Program-made: the position numbers and the translations under genes
Assembly: GCA_008360955.1 (NCBI GenBank)
Contig: LUCM01000704.1
Coordinates: 387,626-451,625, forward strand
Length of the DNA stretch: 64,000 nt
From: Fasciolopsis buskii
Taxonomy: Eukaryota; Platyhelminthes; Trematoda; Plagiorchiida; Fasciolidae
Direction of reading: 5' to 3'
Notes under the pieces: model-generated
What the model saw: the letters and a program-made list of their open reading frames with translations, nothing else
Databases searched by the model: none
What the model was told of the DNA's origin: nothing
In this document: piece by piece, positions 29,300 through 41,968 of the stretch
How positions within the stretch are numbered: the first letter of the stretch is position 1
How the letters are laid out: the number at the start of each line of letters is the position of its first letter

Positions 29300-29395
29300 A
29301 CGGTACATGGACGGACAATGTGGAGTTCGAACCTGCTACTTTCAGGTTTAAAAACCATAACGGTAACCGACTAACCGCCAATATACAGCCATGTT
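29300..29395 (-). mobile_element. tRNA-like SINE relic
   Basis: The reverse strand reads GGCGGTTAGTCGGTTACCG, then an anticodon-like TTTTTAAACC region, then AGCAGGTTCGAACTCCA (29321-29337), a good B box. The head is tRNA-like; the flanking T-rich 29200-29290 may be its reversed tail. Confidence 0.5.
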
Positions 29396-32300
29396 CCGAT
29401 CTTCCCCTAGACTTCAGTCAACCCGCTCTTGACACTGCTTCTCCTGTAGGTAACTTTTCTGTACCAAAATCAAACACTTGATGCAGGTTTGTGCTGCTCA
29501 CAGATGACGTTAGCGGACCAATTTTTAATTTAGATGACCACATGCAAACGAACCAGATGATTGCGAAAATCTCAGTGCATGCGCCCAAAATAGTTGTCTC
29601 ACTCGAGACCGATTTTGTGCGTGTAGACTCCAAGGCATCACAGACTCGCTCAATGGTTTATGAAGTGTCAGAATGAGGCTGTACAAGTCGACCGTTTTAT
29701 TCTACAAAAGAGTTGGTTCCAAACTAATGACAATTATGCTACTGATTCACCCGATATTTCCAGGACCGATCTTCAATTAAATCTAAGAAACACAAGTGGC
29801 TAGGTACTATAGTTTGTTCTTCTTAGGTATCATAAATTTACCAGACCTATTGACAAATTCAATGGTCAACAATTTGAATGTACCATCACGCAGTAAAAAT
29901 TTCTTATTTCATGGCATTTCGTCATCATTTATAGGTCAATTTTTGTATTACACCTGTTTCTTAAGCACAGGGCTTGACGTTTTTCACAGATGAACCTCCC
30001 TGATGATACGCATAGTTAGATCCACTATTCGTTGCGTATTGATGACGGCGACTTTAAAGTCCTCATTACTTCTTTCTACTTATCACGTGGCTACCTCAAC
30101 CTTGTCCAGTAGGGTAGCTATGCTGTGCTCAGTCTATATTAATTATGCGTCTCATTGTTGCCCTTGTCTATAAATGAGCCCCACTGCAATTTGCTTCATT
30201 TATAATATTACCAGTCTCTCGTGATTGACCTGAAATAATCAAGTTCAGAGAAACCACTCTTAACCGAAGTCCCATAAGTACATCAACCGGCATCAACAGC
30301 GGCACAATCAGATCAGCACGGTGTCGTCCCACTACACAGCAAATTTCACTGCGAAAGTAAGTCCATAGTCATTTCGACATCCCCCATCTGCACTGGGCTT
30401 AATGCATTTGCTGTGAAAATGAATTGCACATGCTGGGCTATCTTGCCGATTAGACTTATTTTGCATCTCTCCCATCCATGACAGATATCTACATAGTGAA
30501 GAACTGTCGAACTACATGGGGCCAACCTTTCTGTAAATCACGTGAAACACTCGCTGCGGCCTGTGAACACAACCACTTGAGATGTCCCCTGCCCCACTCG
30601 TCCTAAGGCTTTCCATCAGTAGGAATTCTTTGCATTGTGTATATAAACACAAGATATGTAAATATACCACTGTGTCTTCCAACTTCCTTGGACTTCTTGG
30701 GCTTTTCCATTTCGTATTCTGGATCAGAGTCATTTCAGTGCATGCCGGCAGCCCGAATCGGTGCTTCATTTTTATTTGGCTGAATTCTGGATTGCCATTT
30801 TAAGTACTATTTCTAAATTTCCTTCACTTTAACTCTGATGACTGATGCCCTAGTAAAACGTAAGGTCCAACCCGATCAACTTTCATCTCCTGGATTGCTG
30901 TGACTGTGATTAACCCAAGAAAAGTTGCATAAAGCAGAATGGCACTGCACTGACTACTGTTTCTAAAATCTGAAGTAGACATCGGAATGCACATACTAGA
31001 TGTCGACACCATCTAACGGAGACTCAGTCTTCAGAGTTTCGTTGATAGCTGCGAGAAACAATCCGCTTGTTTTGCTAAGAATAATTTCTCATCCCTTTCA
31101 AATGATTCTAGAATTTGCAAGGCACAATCCACCCTTCATTCTTTTCTTCCATTTAAGTAAACGCATTGCGTAATCCGCTCATATTTCTTCAAGGGTGGAC
31201 ATTCACCATCCTTCAAGGTGACCTGCTCTCAGCTTCACGTGCAGGTGCCCCAACCTGCCAATGGATGCATAGATTGCGGAGTGAGAACTACTTAAACAGA
31301 AGTAAATTGAACTCGAAAGTTCATCCTGCAGTTCGGTCGCTCGCACTCAGGTGCATTTGCCCCAGGCTTCGATGCAACAACTGAGGTGTGAATCCATTTT
31401 TTGTGATTCTGATGATCAATTAGTTCTCCCGTTGCCACCAATAGTATCGCTTCATCGAAAGGTTTCATCAGTCAAGAAATCCAATAAGTTACCAGTTTGG
31501 ACTGAATGCTCAAGCCTTCTTTATGACCTTCCATAAAATGAAGTCGATCTACTTAGACAGATGAACTACATTTCACATTAACATGCCGAGATAGAACAGC
31601 AGATGTTTCGGGGATGAGTAGAACGGATTCCATTGTGCAGTTCGTGTGACAAACTGTACAGGGTCAAAGGGACCGAGATCGTATGGGATACATTATTAGC
31701 TGGTGAAAAAGTCAACTTGTTTTTGAATGGAACAACTGAATTAAGTGATACTGATATATAGGGAGAAATCGCTTGTGTGATGAATCGCTATGCAAATCGC
31801 ATGACTTAGTATGCTATGGCTTCACAGTCGCACCCATGCACAAGTCTGACGATCAGAGACGTGGTGACTGAAGAAATCGAGGGGATAAATTCTCATTAGT
31901 TCGAACGTATTTCGCCCTGACAACGTCTTTTTCTTGAATCCTTGTATTAGAAGTGCTACCAATAACAAAACCTTAACTTGATTTCCACCCTCTGAGGTCT
32001 TTTTACTGCTCTGTACGGTACAGTCCGAGTTCGGAGCGCTTCCAGCACGTACTGTCATTTGGAATCCAAATATTACTACAATTTGTCGCAATGTGCAGTG
32101 GCACCAAGATGATGAACCACCTTCTCATTGGGTGCGAACTGTTGAAGGATTCAATGGCCTCAGCATTATAAGATTTCCTTGGATTTGAACCCAAAAGAGG
32201 TATGGTGCCAATTGAAACGAAGCATTGATTATTTCGCAGCAGATGTCGAGATTTTTTATAGTGCCCTAGTATCGTCGCTAGCGCGTTCGAAAATCCACAC

Positions 32301-32510
32301 AATTTTGCGAGTCCCAAAATTGACTGGACGTTGGACATGATACGACTCGAATTGGATCAAAAAGATTCATTCAGATAGTTTGTAATTTATTATGGTGCTT
32401 AGTTCATAAGGATCACTAAAGCAGTTGTGATCAACCATTAAAACTCATTACTATTGGAACAGAAAACCCTGTCACAATACTTTCACTTTGATGAATTTCC
32501 CCGCGCTCTT

Positions 32511-32685
32511 TACCGGCGGTGGCCGAGCGGATAAGATCGTGCCGTTTGGACGTGAGGGTCGAGGGTTCGAGTCCTCCCACCGCCGGTCAACTTCCCTAGT
32601 TGACAGTCTTCAGCTGGCTGTGACCCCTTCCTGAAAAACGATGTACATTGTTATTTCATTAATAAAGTAAGTAAAAGATAAAAAA
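32511..32685 (+). mobile_element. tRNA-derived SINE, family A copy 2
   Basis: Best-preserved SINE in the window. A 10-base stem pairs CCGGCGGTGG (32513-32522) with CCACCGCCGG (32577-32586), as in a tRNA acceptor arm. The A box GTGGCCGAGCGGATAAG and B box GGGTTCGAGTCCTCC (32563-32577) are both intact. The body TTGACAGTCTTCAGCTGGCTG and the AATAAAGTAAGTAAAAGATAAAA tail follow the tRNA part, so it is a SINE and not a free tRNA gene. Confidence 0.82.
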
Positions 32686-34464
32686 TACTTTGCTTCGTAT
32701 TAGCTGTCCTGGAGGTGTTCATCAAGTGATAATGTAGCAGATGTACCGGTTACATAAAAAGGACAAATTTGTTGCACTGACTTCGTACTTCGCCTTAGAC
32801 AGTTGACTGGTCGAATGTCAAAATTCGGAATTAGTTTTGTCATGGACGTTGGTTTCTAAGAATAGCTATCGAAAAAGGCTCTGGAACCTTCGCTATCATG
32901 ACCGTACCAAATGCAATGATCAACTGCATCTTACGTCCCACTTTGACGCGCGGGGGGATGATTATTAATCGAGACTCCTGGAGGTGTATATCTAATTCGA
33001 ACTTGCCAAGTCATCTTTTCAGGGAAGTTACATACCGCCGTGAGGCAATCCTTTCAGCGTACGACTTTCCTCATGGAAATAAAAAGATCGTTCGCTGTGG
33101 CCGGTTCAGTTAATTCTGGACGCTTAATGTGGGATGCAATATTGTGGCTTACACGAGAGTACATTCACCATCAGTTTTGACTTGACGAATCTTCGTTATT
33201 TAACGAAAATCAAATGATTAAAGTGAGTCAGAAAAGATTGCAATGTTGGGGGAAAATAACCGTAAAAATATATTTAATAATCTGTTTTCATAATCAAATG
33301 AAATGTGAAATTCAACTTCCAGCTGCATGAGCATAACTCGAGCCGACTAGTCGCCCATGAGCATTGTTATGTCTTATTACTTTTTCAAATGAACTATACA
33401 CACATGCACACACACGCAGACAATCCCTGTTTCTGCTTGATGCTAGTGTCTACCACTTGCACATACTTTGATAGGAATATCTTCAAATGTTCTGTTCAAC
33501 TGATTTGAACTCAAATAAATGTACCGTTTCAGTTGATTCTGATCCAAACATGCCTCTACGCATTCACACCAAAATTCTCTTCCTGTCTTTATTGATTTGT
33601 CAAACTTCTTGTGCATCTGATTAAGGCTTGACGATGCACTGGTTGTCTCCTCCATTTGGAAGACTGAGTTACAGTATAATAATCTACTTTTGTGCCTTAA
33701 TTGTGATCAACCTGACTGGCCAGTCGTGGTTAGGTGGACTATGCATCTACTATCCCAAAAAGTCCAAAGGCTCAGATCTCAGTCCCACCGGTCATCTTGG
33801 TGATAGACGGTAATTTGCTGTTGCCGGACTCGTCACCACACCTAACCTATTGAGACCATATTTGGGGCTATCCCACTCCACGTCTCAGCGTCAAGGTTGG
33901 AGGTCTCCTTTCATGCAGTGAACCCTAGAGACTGCATGAATGATCAAATCCATAAAAACCCTGAAACCAATATTTCCCATGACCTTACCACCTTTTCATA
34001 CTTCCACACTTATAAAGTTTTCGGTTTTGTTGCTAAAACAAAACAATTTCTGCCCACTTTTGGACTTAATTTTGTCGCGGTGACAATATTTCCCCACTCT
34101 GTTTTCGAAATCACCGACGAGGCCAACGGAAAATGTCCACAAAATGTTCAGCCCTGATTTTTTCAATCTCGCTTCCACTCTCACATAATCAAACTGTTGA
34201 TCCGACAAACCTAAACCCTGGTCCACATGGTTTGCAAGCACCAATTCTTCGTGTTGCGCTGGAAGTTCCGCTGCCATACAAAGTTTGGTGCCCATCTGTT
34301 GCTCAACCGGTAAATTCTATGGCATTTTCTGAGTTTCCTCAAAGCGTCAAAGTAATCGTTTTCTTAAACTCATATAGCCTTTTATCCACCCTGTTTATAT
34401 TATCCTCACGAAATTATTCATCATGTATTATCGACGCTCAACTGGCCATTAAGAAACCCTGATA

Positions 34465-34695
34465 ACACTACACAGTTGTTTCATTCCGATTAGAATTGTC
34501 CGTAGTGCATATCCACTGCGCTTTCACTGTGACGCGAAACCGAGACAAGCGATTGTGAGTTTAACGTTTTAACCATTACACTCCTGGGCAGCTTCCCAGC
34601 CGTTTTCTGAACTTCATCACATAATGATACAGAATCTACCCGTTGTTGAGTTGCACGGTCACGGGCCGACGGCGCACGAAAGTTGATCCTTTGTT
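34465..34695 (-). mobile_element. tRNA-related SINE, family B copy 1
   Basis: Matches 60895-61125 over about 230 bases in the same orientation. On the minus strand it has an A box-like AGTGTAATGGTTAAAACG and B box-like GGTTTCGCGTCAC (34529-34541). Downstream of the tRNA part is a segment around TGGATATGCACTACGG shared with the other copy (which has TGGATATGCACTGCTC). The region upstream of the A box is shared as well, so the repeat unit is longer than the tRNA part alone. Confidence 0.65.
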
Positions 34696-34939
34696 TGCAA
34701 GAACTCTGCTGCCATCATCGGCGATTATGACATATTTTATTGGTATAATTCCCCTTTACTCTGTACAACTAGATGCCTTAACATCAGTGATTTTTTTTTT
34801 CATGCATTTAAATTATTGTTGCAACAAGTTTTTCCTCAGGTTTAAGAAACACATAACTCCTGTATTCCAAAGCTTTTAAATGCTTATTTCAGTTCCATTT
34901 TGGTTTGACAACTTTTCATCTATTGTGTACATTTACACT

Positions 34940-35190
34940 TGCGATGATATGTATATATATCTGCATGGATATATGTATGCATTCCTGTACTCATGTAGGC
35001 ATGCATGCATGCATATATGCACATATGCAAGTGTGCATACATGCACATAGGGTTTAACACTCCTCTTTCAAGAACCGTATGATTTATGGACTACACTGTA
35101 AGTCATCGTTTTCGTGCATAAATATATGTATATACATACATACATACATGCATGCATACATACATACATACACACATACATACATAAGGC
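34940..35190. repeat. Tetranucleotide microsatellite block (ACAT/TGCA)
   Basis: Two dense patches, 34945-35050 (GCATGCATGCATATATGCAC) and 35115-35188 (ACATACATACATACATGCAT), share ACAT/TGCA units. They are separated by about 60 bases of ordinary sequence. Confidence 0.75.
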
Positions 35191-38100
35191 TGATAAACAT
35201 GTACGACTTGTAGAATTACGGTTCCAATCTCAAAATTCCTGTTTTCAACCTCATAACAGGTTGGCAAGTGTGATTTAGTAAGTAACTTTCAATAACGTTG
35301 AAGGGAATAAGTGAAGTGATCATAGATTTTGCATCCACTTGTTAACCCCAATCGTGGACTTTGATTCGGTGTCACACGTGAAGCCAATTTTCGGCCAACA
35401 GAAATCAAATCAGCATTAACCAGTAAAAGCACTCCAACGAGTACGACAGTCAACACTGGCCTCGAGTGGTCGGTCACGGTTGCAGATCACAATGGAACAG
35501 ATGTTTGGTTCATCTGGGGAACACATCTAATCCATATGGATATGTAATTACCAATAACTAGGTCATGTCCTAATTAACTCTCGGTACAAATGCACAAGAT
35601 AATTTCCTGTGAGCACTAATACACACATAAACAGACGTAGAAGCAGGTATAATCACATGTGTTGGCTTCAGTTAATATGGTGGCAGATGACAATTTCCTC
35701 CCACCCTCCCCGCTCTTTTCCGTTGTTCTGGGAAAATTTAGCCCATTTCATGAAACAGCTAAAGTCAGTTTATATCTCTTCCGAAGAAATCACATCTTGA
35801 AAATTCTGCTTAACTTTTCGTTGAAAAACTAAGTGAATGCATGCCTTCAGCGCACGCTTAATATGACCATTCCAATTAGTGCTATCAAATATTCTGATCA
35901 TTTGCTTCCCACTCAGTCGAACGTCATTCATGAGTAGTCATTGCCAGCGATTGCAAATAACGAATACTAGGTGTATGCCAGCCAAATTCAATCAAAAAGG
36001 ATACGAAGTATGCCTTTAAGTGTTTGTTCAAACTGATACTACGAAATGCACCTCACTGCGTCTTGATTAAAATCCAAGGTCCGGTGTCGCGAACCATCTA
36101 ATGATGAATATGCTTGTATTTACTACACTTGGGATTATGCGAAAAGGAGACTGGACAGTCGGGCACACCCATACCTTAATGCTAAATGAACAGCTACCTA
36201 TTTCATTAGACAACGAAAGATTGGTCTCAAATGAATTTCATTTCACTGAGCTCAGTCAAAGTATGCAGAGAATAATCCGAATGTTGAATGAACAATTGCA
36301 AGGCAAATATTGCAAACAAATGGCTATCCATATCCCTTAACTCGGAGATATCATGAATCACCCTTTCACTGCGCTAAAACTGCTCATTCGAGCAGAATTT
36401 CTTTACATAGGTGATGGTGTTATTCGATTCACTAGTGAACACTCGTACTTTTTCACCCGTCTTACCTGTCACTCTGCTGACAAGATATTTTTTTATAGAA
36501 GCACCTGAAAACCTGAACCATCGACTAAAGTACTGTTGTGCCATTTTGTGCCAACCTTTTTAAATAGGTATGCTGAACTTTCTTAACATCTTTGTCTTCA
36601 CTTTGTAACCGATAACCATTGACTTCTTCAATTTCTACTGTCTTGGCCAAACATCTTTATATTGAGATAAATTGTCTTCGTGATTCCAGTTTAATCACTT
36701 TTGCTAATTTTCCTTTAAGGTCTTCTTGTAGACGGTCTTTTTTTGCCGAATGGACAAACAGAACTCTATATCTTTTAGCTACTTTGACAAACAATACAAA
36801 CAGGAGGGTAAACTTGCCAGACGGATACATTACATCGACCGTATTCTCGCGCATATTCATGTTAATCTAACTTTTGTTGGATGTCGTCTTGGCAACAAGA
36901 AGATATCCTATTGATAATGAACGCATACTTTTAGTGCACAGGTGAATATTAGGAAAACTATGTAGCTGTGCGATTAGCTTCCTGGTAATGGTTGGATTAT
37001 TTTATGCGCTCTTTCGGTCGTGAAAAAGTAGGTTGCCTGGTCAAGTTAGCAGTAGTTAAGGCAATACTAATAGGGTGACAAAAGTGGAAGAAGTCGGCGG
37101 TTCAGTTCTGTGTTTGATTATCATGATGTGTTTGACTATGGAAGCCCCTGGAATCCAGTCACAGGTAACATCGGTGAATTCTTGCACGGTCGGCCCAAAC
37201 AACAATTTGGAAAATAATCTCAGATGCAACTGTTTTTCGCTGACTGGTCTGTGTTCCTGCAAGGCTGCTCATTTGTGGTGACAGCAGTAGCGAAGCAGTG
37301 GAGAATTAAGGTAGCTGATCTTAAATAGAAACAAATGTTTGATTTATAAGTCGTTTCACTGTGACTACCACTCGCGCGACACGTGCTACTGAGCACCCAC
37401 AGCGACTTACATTCTGTTTACTGTAGCCGAGCAGGGTGTACAGTACGAACAGTTAGGAAAAGTTAGATAAATAAACGGCACACCTGAATTGTTTCATCGT
37501 GACCCTTTGACGAAGACTCTGATAAAAGAGACCGTCTCAGATCGACATTAGCGAAGAACTCTTAGATTATGATTTCAAGCTGATAGATTGTGGGATAAAA
37601 TAACGCATTTTCTTCAATATTTTCTTGATTGATATATATATATATTCTATCGTTATAATTATCGAGTTGCATTGTATATAGAATAATCAAAGTGCTCTGT
37701 CAAATCTGATAGACCTCCGGGTATCAAAGTTAAAGGGCAATATGGATAACTTAAAACACATCTAACTTACAAAATCACAGTTGGCGTTGTCGACTTCTCA
37801 GTTCAGACAACGTAAAAAGGATTTTACTCCCATACCCTTTAGTATGCTAGCTCAATTATTTACTCAGCTAAATGGTGATTGTGTTTCTACGGATCACGTG
37901 CAGCATACCTGAGATCCAACCTAATTAGCAGCTCCAAATTGCTGGCCCGGTAGGAATTCCGGTGTGAAAAGGAACACAGTGAAGTGATGCGATCACGGGA
38001 ATATTACAAGACAACAACTAAACTGTTACAACTTGGGACAGACAACAGAGCTCAAGATATGAGGCGAACAGGATGAAAATACATTGCAAATTTTCAAAAA

Positions 38101-38479
38101 AGACCTTATGCCAATAGGATTTGCAATTCGTCCGAGATTGCCTGCCAGAAATATTAATCTTCTTTGATTTGATAATTTCTCTTCGCGAGTCACACTTGTT
38201 ACCCTGACCGGGTTTATTTTATTTCAGTAGGATGAATAGCAGTAAAAGTTGATATCGATGTCTTTTCTGGCATTAATGCATCAATGGGTTTATTGACAAG
38301 TGATTTTTCGTTTTTCTGGCTGTTGCAATTTTGCACCATTGCTATCGCTGCTGTTGTTAGTATAATAACCGATAAAGTTTAACTTCGTTCATCGTACACT
38401 GAGTTATAACGTTTATTGTGATGTTTCGATCCGAATTAGGAAATGTTGTCAAATGTGAATGAGTGATTGAATGGGGTCG

Positions 38480-39265
38480 CTAGTCCCTTTCGCTTTTTTT
38501 GCATTGTCCCACTATCTCTGCATTCTTCACCGAAGGTCTTGTCAACGGCGTAATGTTTATCAATCCCAGTATGGCGATTGAGCGAGTTGTTCGAATGGAA
38601 GGCTTAGAGAACTAAGGGCTCCTTCTTCTGTCTGCCTGGATGACTACTTTGAGTTGTTGATGTTGATCTCACAGCCTGTTTGTGCACAGTGGTTCCATAT
38701 CTGTGAATTTGGTTCAGCGCGTCTTAGGCCTAAGTTATATTCGTACAGGCATGTACCTACTTGTTTGCCTGTCTCACCGATATATTTTTTATCACCCCTG
38801 ACTGGTTGTGCTGCTCGACGCGATCTCAGAATTCCGGTTGGTTTATGGATGACCGTGATATGCACTTGACATAGAATGAGTCCAACTGCTTCAGATACTC
38901 TCTTGATATTTGTCCTCTTTGTTCAGTGAATACAGGCTTGGATGAGAGGTTTTGGATAGCCGTTGGATGCAAATAACTTGAACAACCTGGGTTGCTCTTA
39001 TTTCTCCAGCTGCTATTTACTGCAGAGTGTGTCATCCCGATGGTACAGAGTACGCGCACGGCTCTTCAAGTAGCAAGTTGGGTAGCTGCTTTTTAAATTG
39101 AGTATGAGGTCCGTTGTCATCGCTTTTTTATAAACGGTTGTCTCTATGTTCCCGTTTGGTTACCTCATAACCAATTTGTCAAGAGACGGTAGAGCCGAGT
39201 CTTCCTCCTTGGTTAATGTTATGCTGGGCACTATCGTGATAAGGCGTTGATAAAATTGGTCCATC
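38480..39265 (-). pseudogene. Penelope-like element relic 1, RT C-terminus plus GIY-YIG endonuclease
   Basis: On the minus strand from 39265 down, the translated fragments follow the order of a Penelope-like element. First is an end-of-palm segment (SALPSLDKLV), then NGNIETTVYKK, a thumb segment (SSYPTCYLKSRARTLYHRDD), then SEAVGLILCQVHITVIHKP. The GIY-YIG motif KKYIGETGKQVGTCLYEY lies near 38740-38795, followed by LRRAEPNSQIWNHCAQTG. Residues like NNSLNRHTGIDKHY near 38560-38600 fit the very end of the protein. Several stops and frame changes separate the parts, so it is a dead copy. It abuts a (TA)n tract at 39268-39284. Confidence 0.75.
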
Positions 39266-41384
39266 ACATATATATATATATAAACGGGATTTCCCGGGTG
39301 CTTTGTTCTACTCCATTAGTATTAGACCTTACATGAAAAATGGGGAACGATTGCCTGTCTGTAACAATGTGTAGCAGAGTTTCAACCGGTAGTATTTGAA
39401 AAATAACAGAATTAGATTTCGCCTTATGCCTTGTTTGCAAAAACTGTATCTTAGGACAAGGTATTTATCTATGATCTGGGCATTCGTGATGGACTTATTT
39501 ATTATACAAAATATTTTGAAAAAAATTTTGTCGGAAAAAAACCTTTGGTCCTCATTAATTTTTTACCCATACAATCTATCGCCTAGCCTATTAGGCCGAA
39601 AATGGCGCCGGTTTCAAATATATTATGTCGACTAGACCAACTAGTGCTCGAAAGCGAAGTCACATATGGCGCCAAAAATGATCTCAGGCTACCGTTTTCC
39701 CAACCACATGTGGACAGCAGAAAGTAAAACGAAAAACGAATCGACATGGCTGATCGAATTTTTCTAGTCGGTAGCGAGAGAAATTGGAGCTTTTCATGAA
39801 TGCAAGATATATGACTGTGGCAACGTGGCATTGTAGGCCGGGACTGTGCTCCTCCAGGGGATTTATATGTTCCGATCTGCAATTTGGGAAAAAGAATACC
39901 TCTTCAGCTGCAGGTCAGCAAGTGCAAAGGTCGACATAAGAAATTTACAACATGGTAACACAAAGTCTCGCCCCAAAGTGATCACGCATTCAAAATCTGC
40001 AGTCACTCTTTGGATAGAGGCATGGCTCTTATTTATGATTTAAAAACAGTTTAGTTCAAATTGGATGTATTTCAGTCTACGTTTTATTTCGTTCGAGATG
40101 TTTGTCCCCTCGAGTGTATGAATACTTTCGTGCAATGTTTTCTTAGCTGTCTTACTTCATACGAAATTCTTGAACTTGTTTAGACTTTATCCGATCAATA
40201 TTCGTTCCGAAATGCATTCAAGAAGCAATCAATTAAACGCAACGGAAAAGTGCAGCACAAAGGTAGTATGCTACTTCAATTTACGACGGGTTATTTATTT
40301 ACGTTGCTGCAATCCACTTTCTAGTTTCCCGCTTTATTTACTTAGGCGACGTCTGGCACCATTCCCGGAAAAGGATACCCGCAGAGTATCACGTACTAGT
40401 TGTTCTAAATTCAGACGGATCAAAACTGCAATATGAAAGTCAAAATAATTCAGACAGTCTAGATAAATCCTATTGAAGCAACCTAACACTCTGTATGACG
40501 CCAACTCAACCCCAGCAATGTTTTCACATGTCAACCGAATGCTGGTATTTGCCACGAGGTGAGGTGATTAAAATTTGGATGCGTATATTTTCCTCAATCC
40601 ATTTATCATGAACCTGATAAAACATTGTAACACCATGCCCCACCAACCCCACAAAAATAAATTACAACGAACTGCTCCTACTTATTGGGATTTTTGTCCT
40701 ATGAAAAGGAACATGATCAGCTATGTTCGTAATGAGCCAGAGTCTAGGTAACCTCGGCTGAACTTTCTCAATGAAGCATTTAGAATCTAAAATAACATAT
40801 CAAATAACGCATCTTTTTTTGCAATGCGAACCGAGATGCATTCGGTTCTACCGCATTTTGACTTCAAATTATCTTGGAGGAAAGCAATCTGTGTCCGGAC
40901 TATCAGCGACCGAAAGAAACCTGCAGCCGCCTCTATGTTTCGCAAGTTTAGGGTGATACCAAATGGTTTACTCGTCCAAGTTCTTCCATGAAACGCGCAG
41001 TCGTATTTTTGTACACTCTTGTAATGAAACAGAATTTCTTTCGTTTGTTCTAATGGCAAGCGTACAGAAAAGAATTTGCTTCATTATATTCTGCGTGGAT
41101 TTTGCAAAACATCTCCGTCAACTATGCACGAATCTTTCATTGAGAACAAAGTCGAAAACTTTGAGAGATCAACTGATTAGCGACGACTGAAGCCGAGTCC
41201 GTGTGAATACAATGACTATTCGTCGCATTAGCGTTGTCTCGGCTGAGGCACGGGTTTTGTCAAGTGTTGCCCATTTATGTTGTAAGGAAGGGTTATTACC
41301 CAGGATATAAGGACGAAAATGTCAAACCTTGTTCAACTGGCCGCTTGGAAAAAGGTTGGGAGCGAAGCGTCGTTAAATGTACAC

Positions 41385-41415
41385 GCTATATATATATATA
41401 TGATTATATATATAT
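41385..41415. repeat. (TA)n tract beside the inverted-repeat element
   Basis: Two TATATA runs with a GATT interruption lie directly left of the inverted-repeat element; a similar tract follows it at 41970-41990. Confidence 0.7.
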
Positions 41416-41420
41416 GTCTT

Positions 41421-41968
41421 AACAGAATCGAATTTGTAGCATCAGGAGTGTGCACGGAAGCTCCTCGTCGAAGTGTCCACCGAAGAACCACAACTGTGAT
41501 TCGTTGATAATTCTTTGTCAGTTGGGTTGAGCCAAGATTAGGAACGAGGGCGGAATGCCCCAGAATGTACATATGTATATATAGGCCCAGTAAGTAGTAT
41601 TTGGATGAGTGAACGAACTTGCCCGGGAGCCCACGACCGGTTTCGCGGTCTACTGCGTCTATATATACATATGCATATTCTGGGGCATTCTGCCCTCGTT
41701 CCTAATCTTGGCTCAGTCCAACTGACAAACAATTATCAACCAATCACAGTTGTCGTCTTTCCGTCCACTCTCCGATGAACAGCTTCCATGCACACTCCTG
41801 ATGCTACAGATTCGATTCTGGTGAGAAATATCAATTCGGAGTATACAAGTATGTGGATGTTTGGACAAGAGAGCACCGAGTACACGTAGCTGACGAGTGA
41901 CAATAACCGCGAAACCGATCGTGTGCTCCCCGGCAAATTTTGTTCACTCATCCAAATACTACTTACTG
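41421..41968. repeat. Folded inverted-repeat element (A-B-A'-C-B')
   Basis: Segment A (41421-41584) returns as its imperfect reverse complement A' (41658-41822); both hold 'GAACGAGGGC(G/A)GAATGCCCC' or its complement. The spacer B (41588-41655, AGTAGTATTTGGATGAGTGA...) also returns reversed at 41903-41968. The second half is therefore a rearranged inverted copy of the first, not a simple hairpin. TA-rich tracts lie at both ends and at the fold. No transposase frame is present. It may be a non-autonomous element inserted twice head to head. Confidence 0.7.

Larger units (their letters stand above)
22367..32510. other. No supported gene; GC-rich block at about 27960-28700
   Basis: 27960-28700 is GC-richer than its flanks and has no long frame, as expected of a repeat or solo LTR, but no LTR ends could be fixed. 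Possible minus-strand exons at 25746-25802 and 26089-26214 are only leads. Confidence 0.5.
32686..38479. other. No supported gene apart from repeats listed
   Basis: Holds the family B SINE and the tetranucleotide block. The plus-strand frame at 37075-37281 has a hydrophobic start and six cysteines (NSCTV, RCNCF, GLCSC), but no exon borders support it. Confidence 0.55.

Noticed and set aside
32003..32338. Ty3/Gypsy-like fragment (NVQSILGLAKLCGFSNAL) on the minus strand
   Set aside because: The first 40 residues vaguely recall the RT/RNase H junction, but nothing before or after fits and no LTRs or other domains are seen.
32511..32586. A functional tRNA gene (Leu/Ser-like)
   Set aside because: The acceptor stem and both boxes are good, but the anticodon arm does not fold properly. 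The sequence continues into a SINE body and A-rich tail that are shared with 4725-4905.
33996..34462. Opposed frames of 99 and 109 residues
   Set aside because: They overlap each other on opposite strands, show no domain and run into a SINE copy; probably chance or an unknown repeat.
34940..35190. CRISPR-like or regulatory array
   Set aside because: The repeats are simple tetranucleotides without spacers, so it is a microsatellite.
37075..37281. Small secreted cysteine-rich protein
   Set aside because: A hydrophobic start and six cysteines are visible, but the apparent start is not ATG, no exon borders support it, and the opposite strand is equally open.
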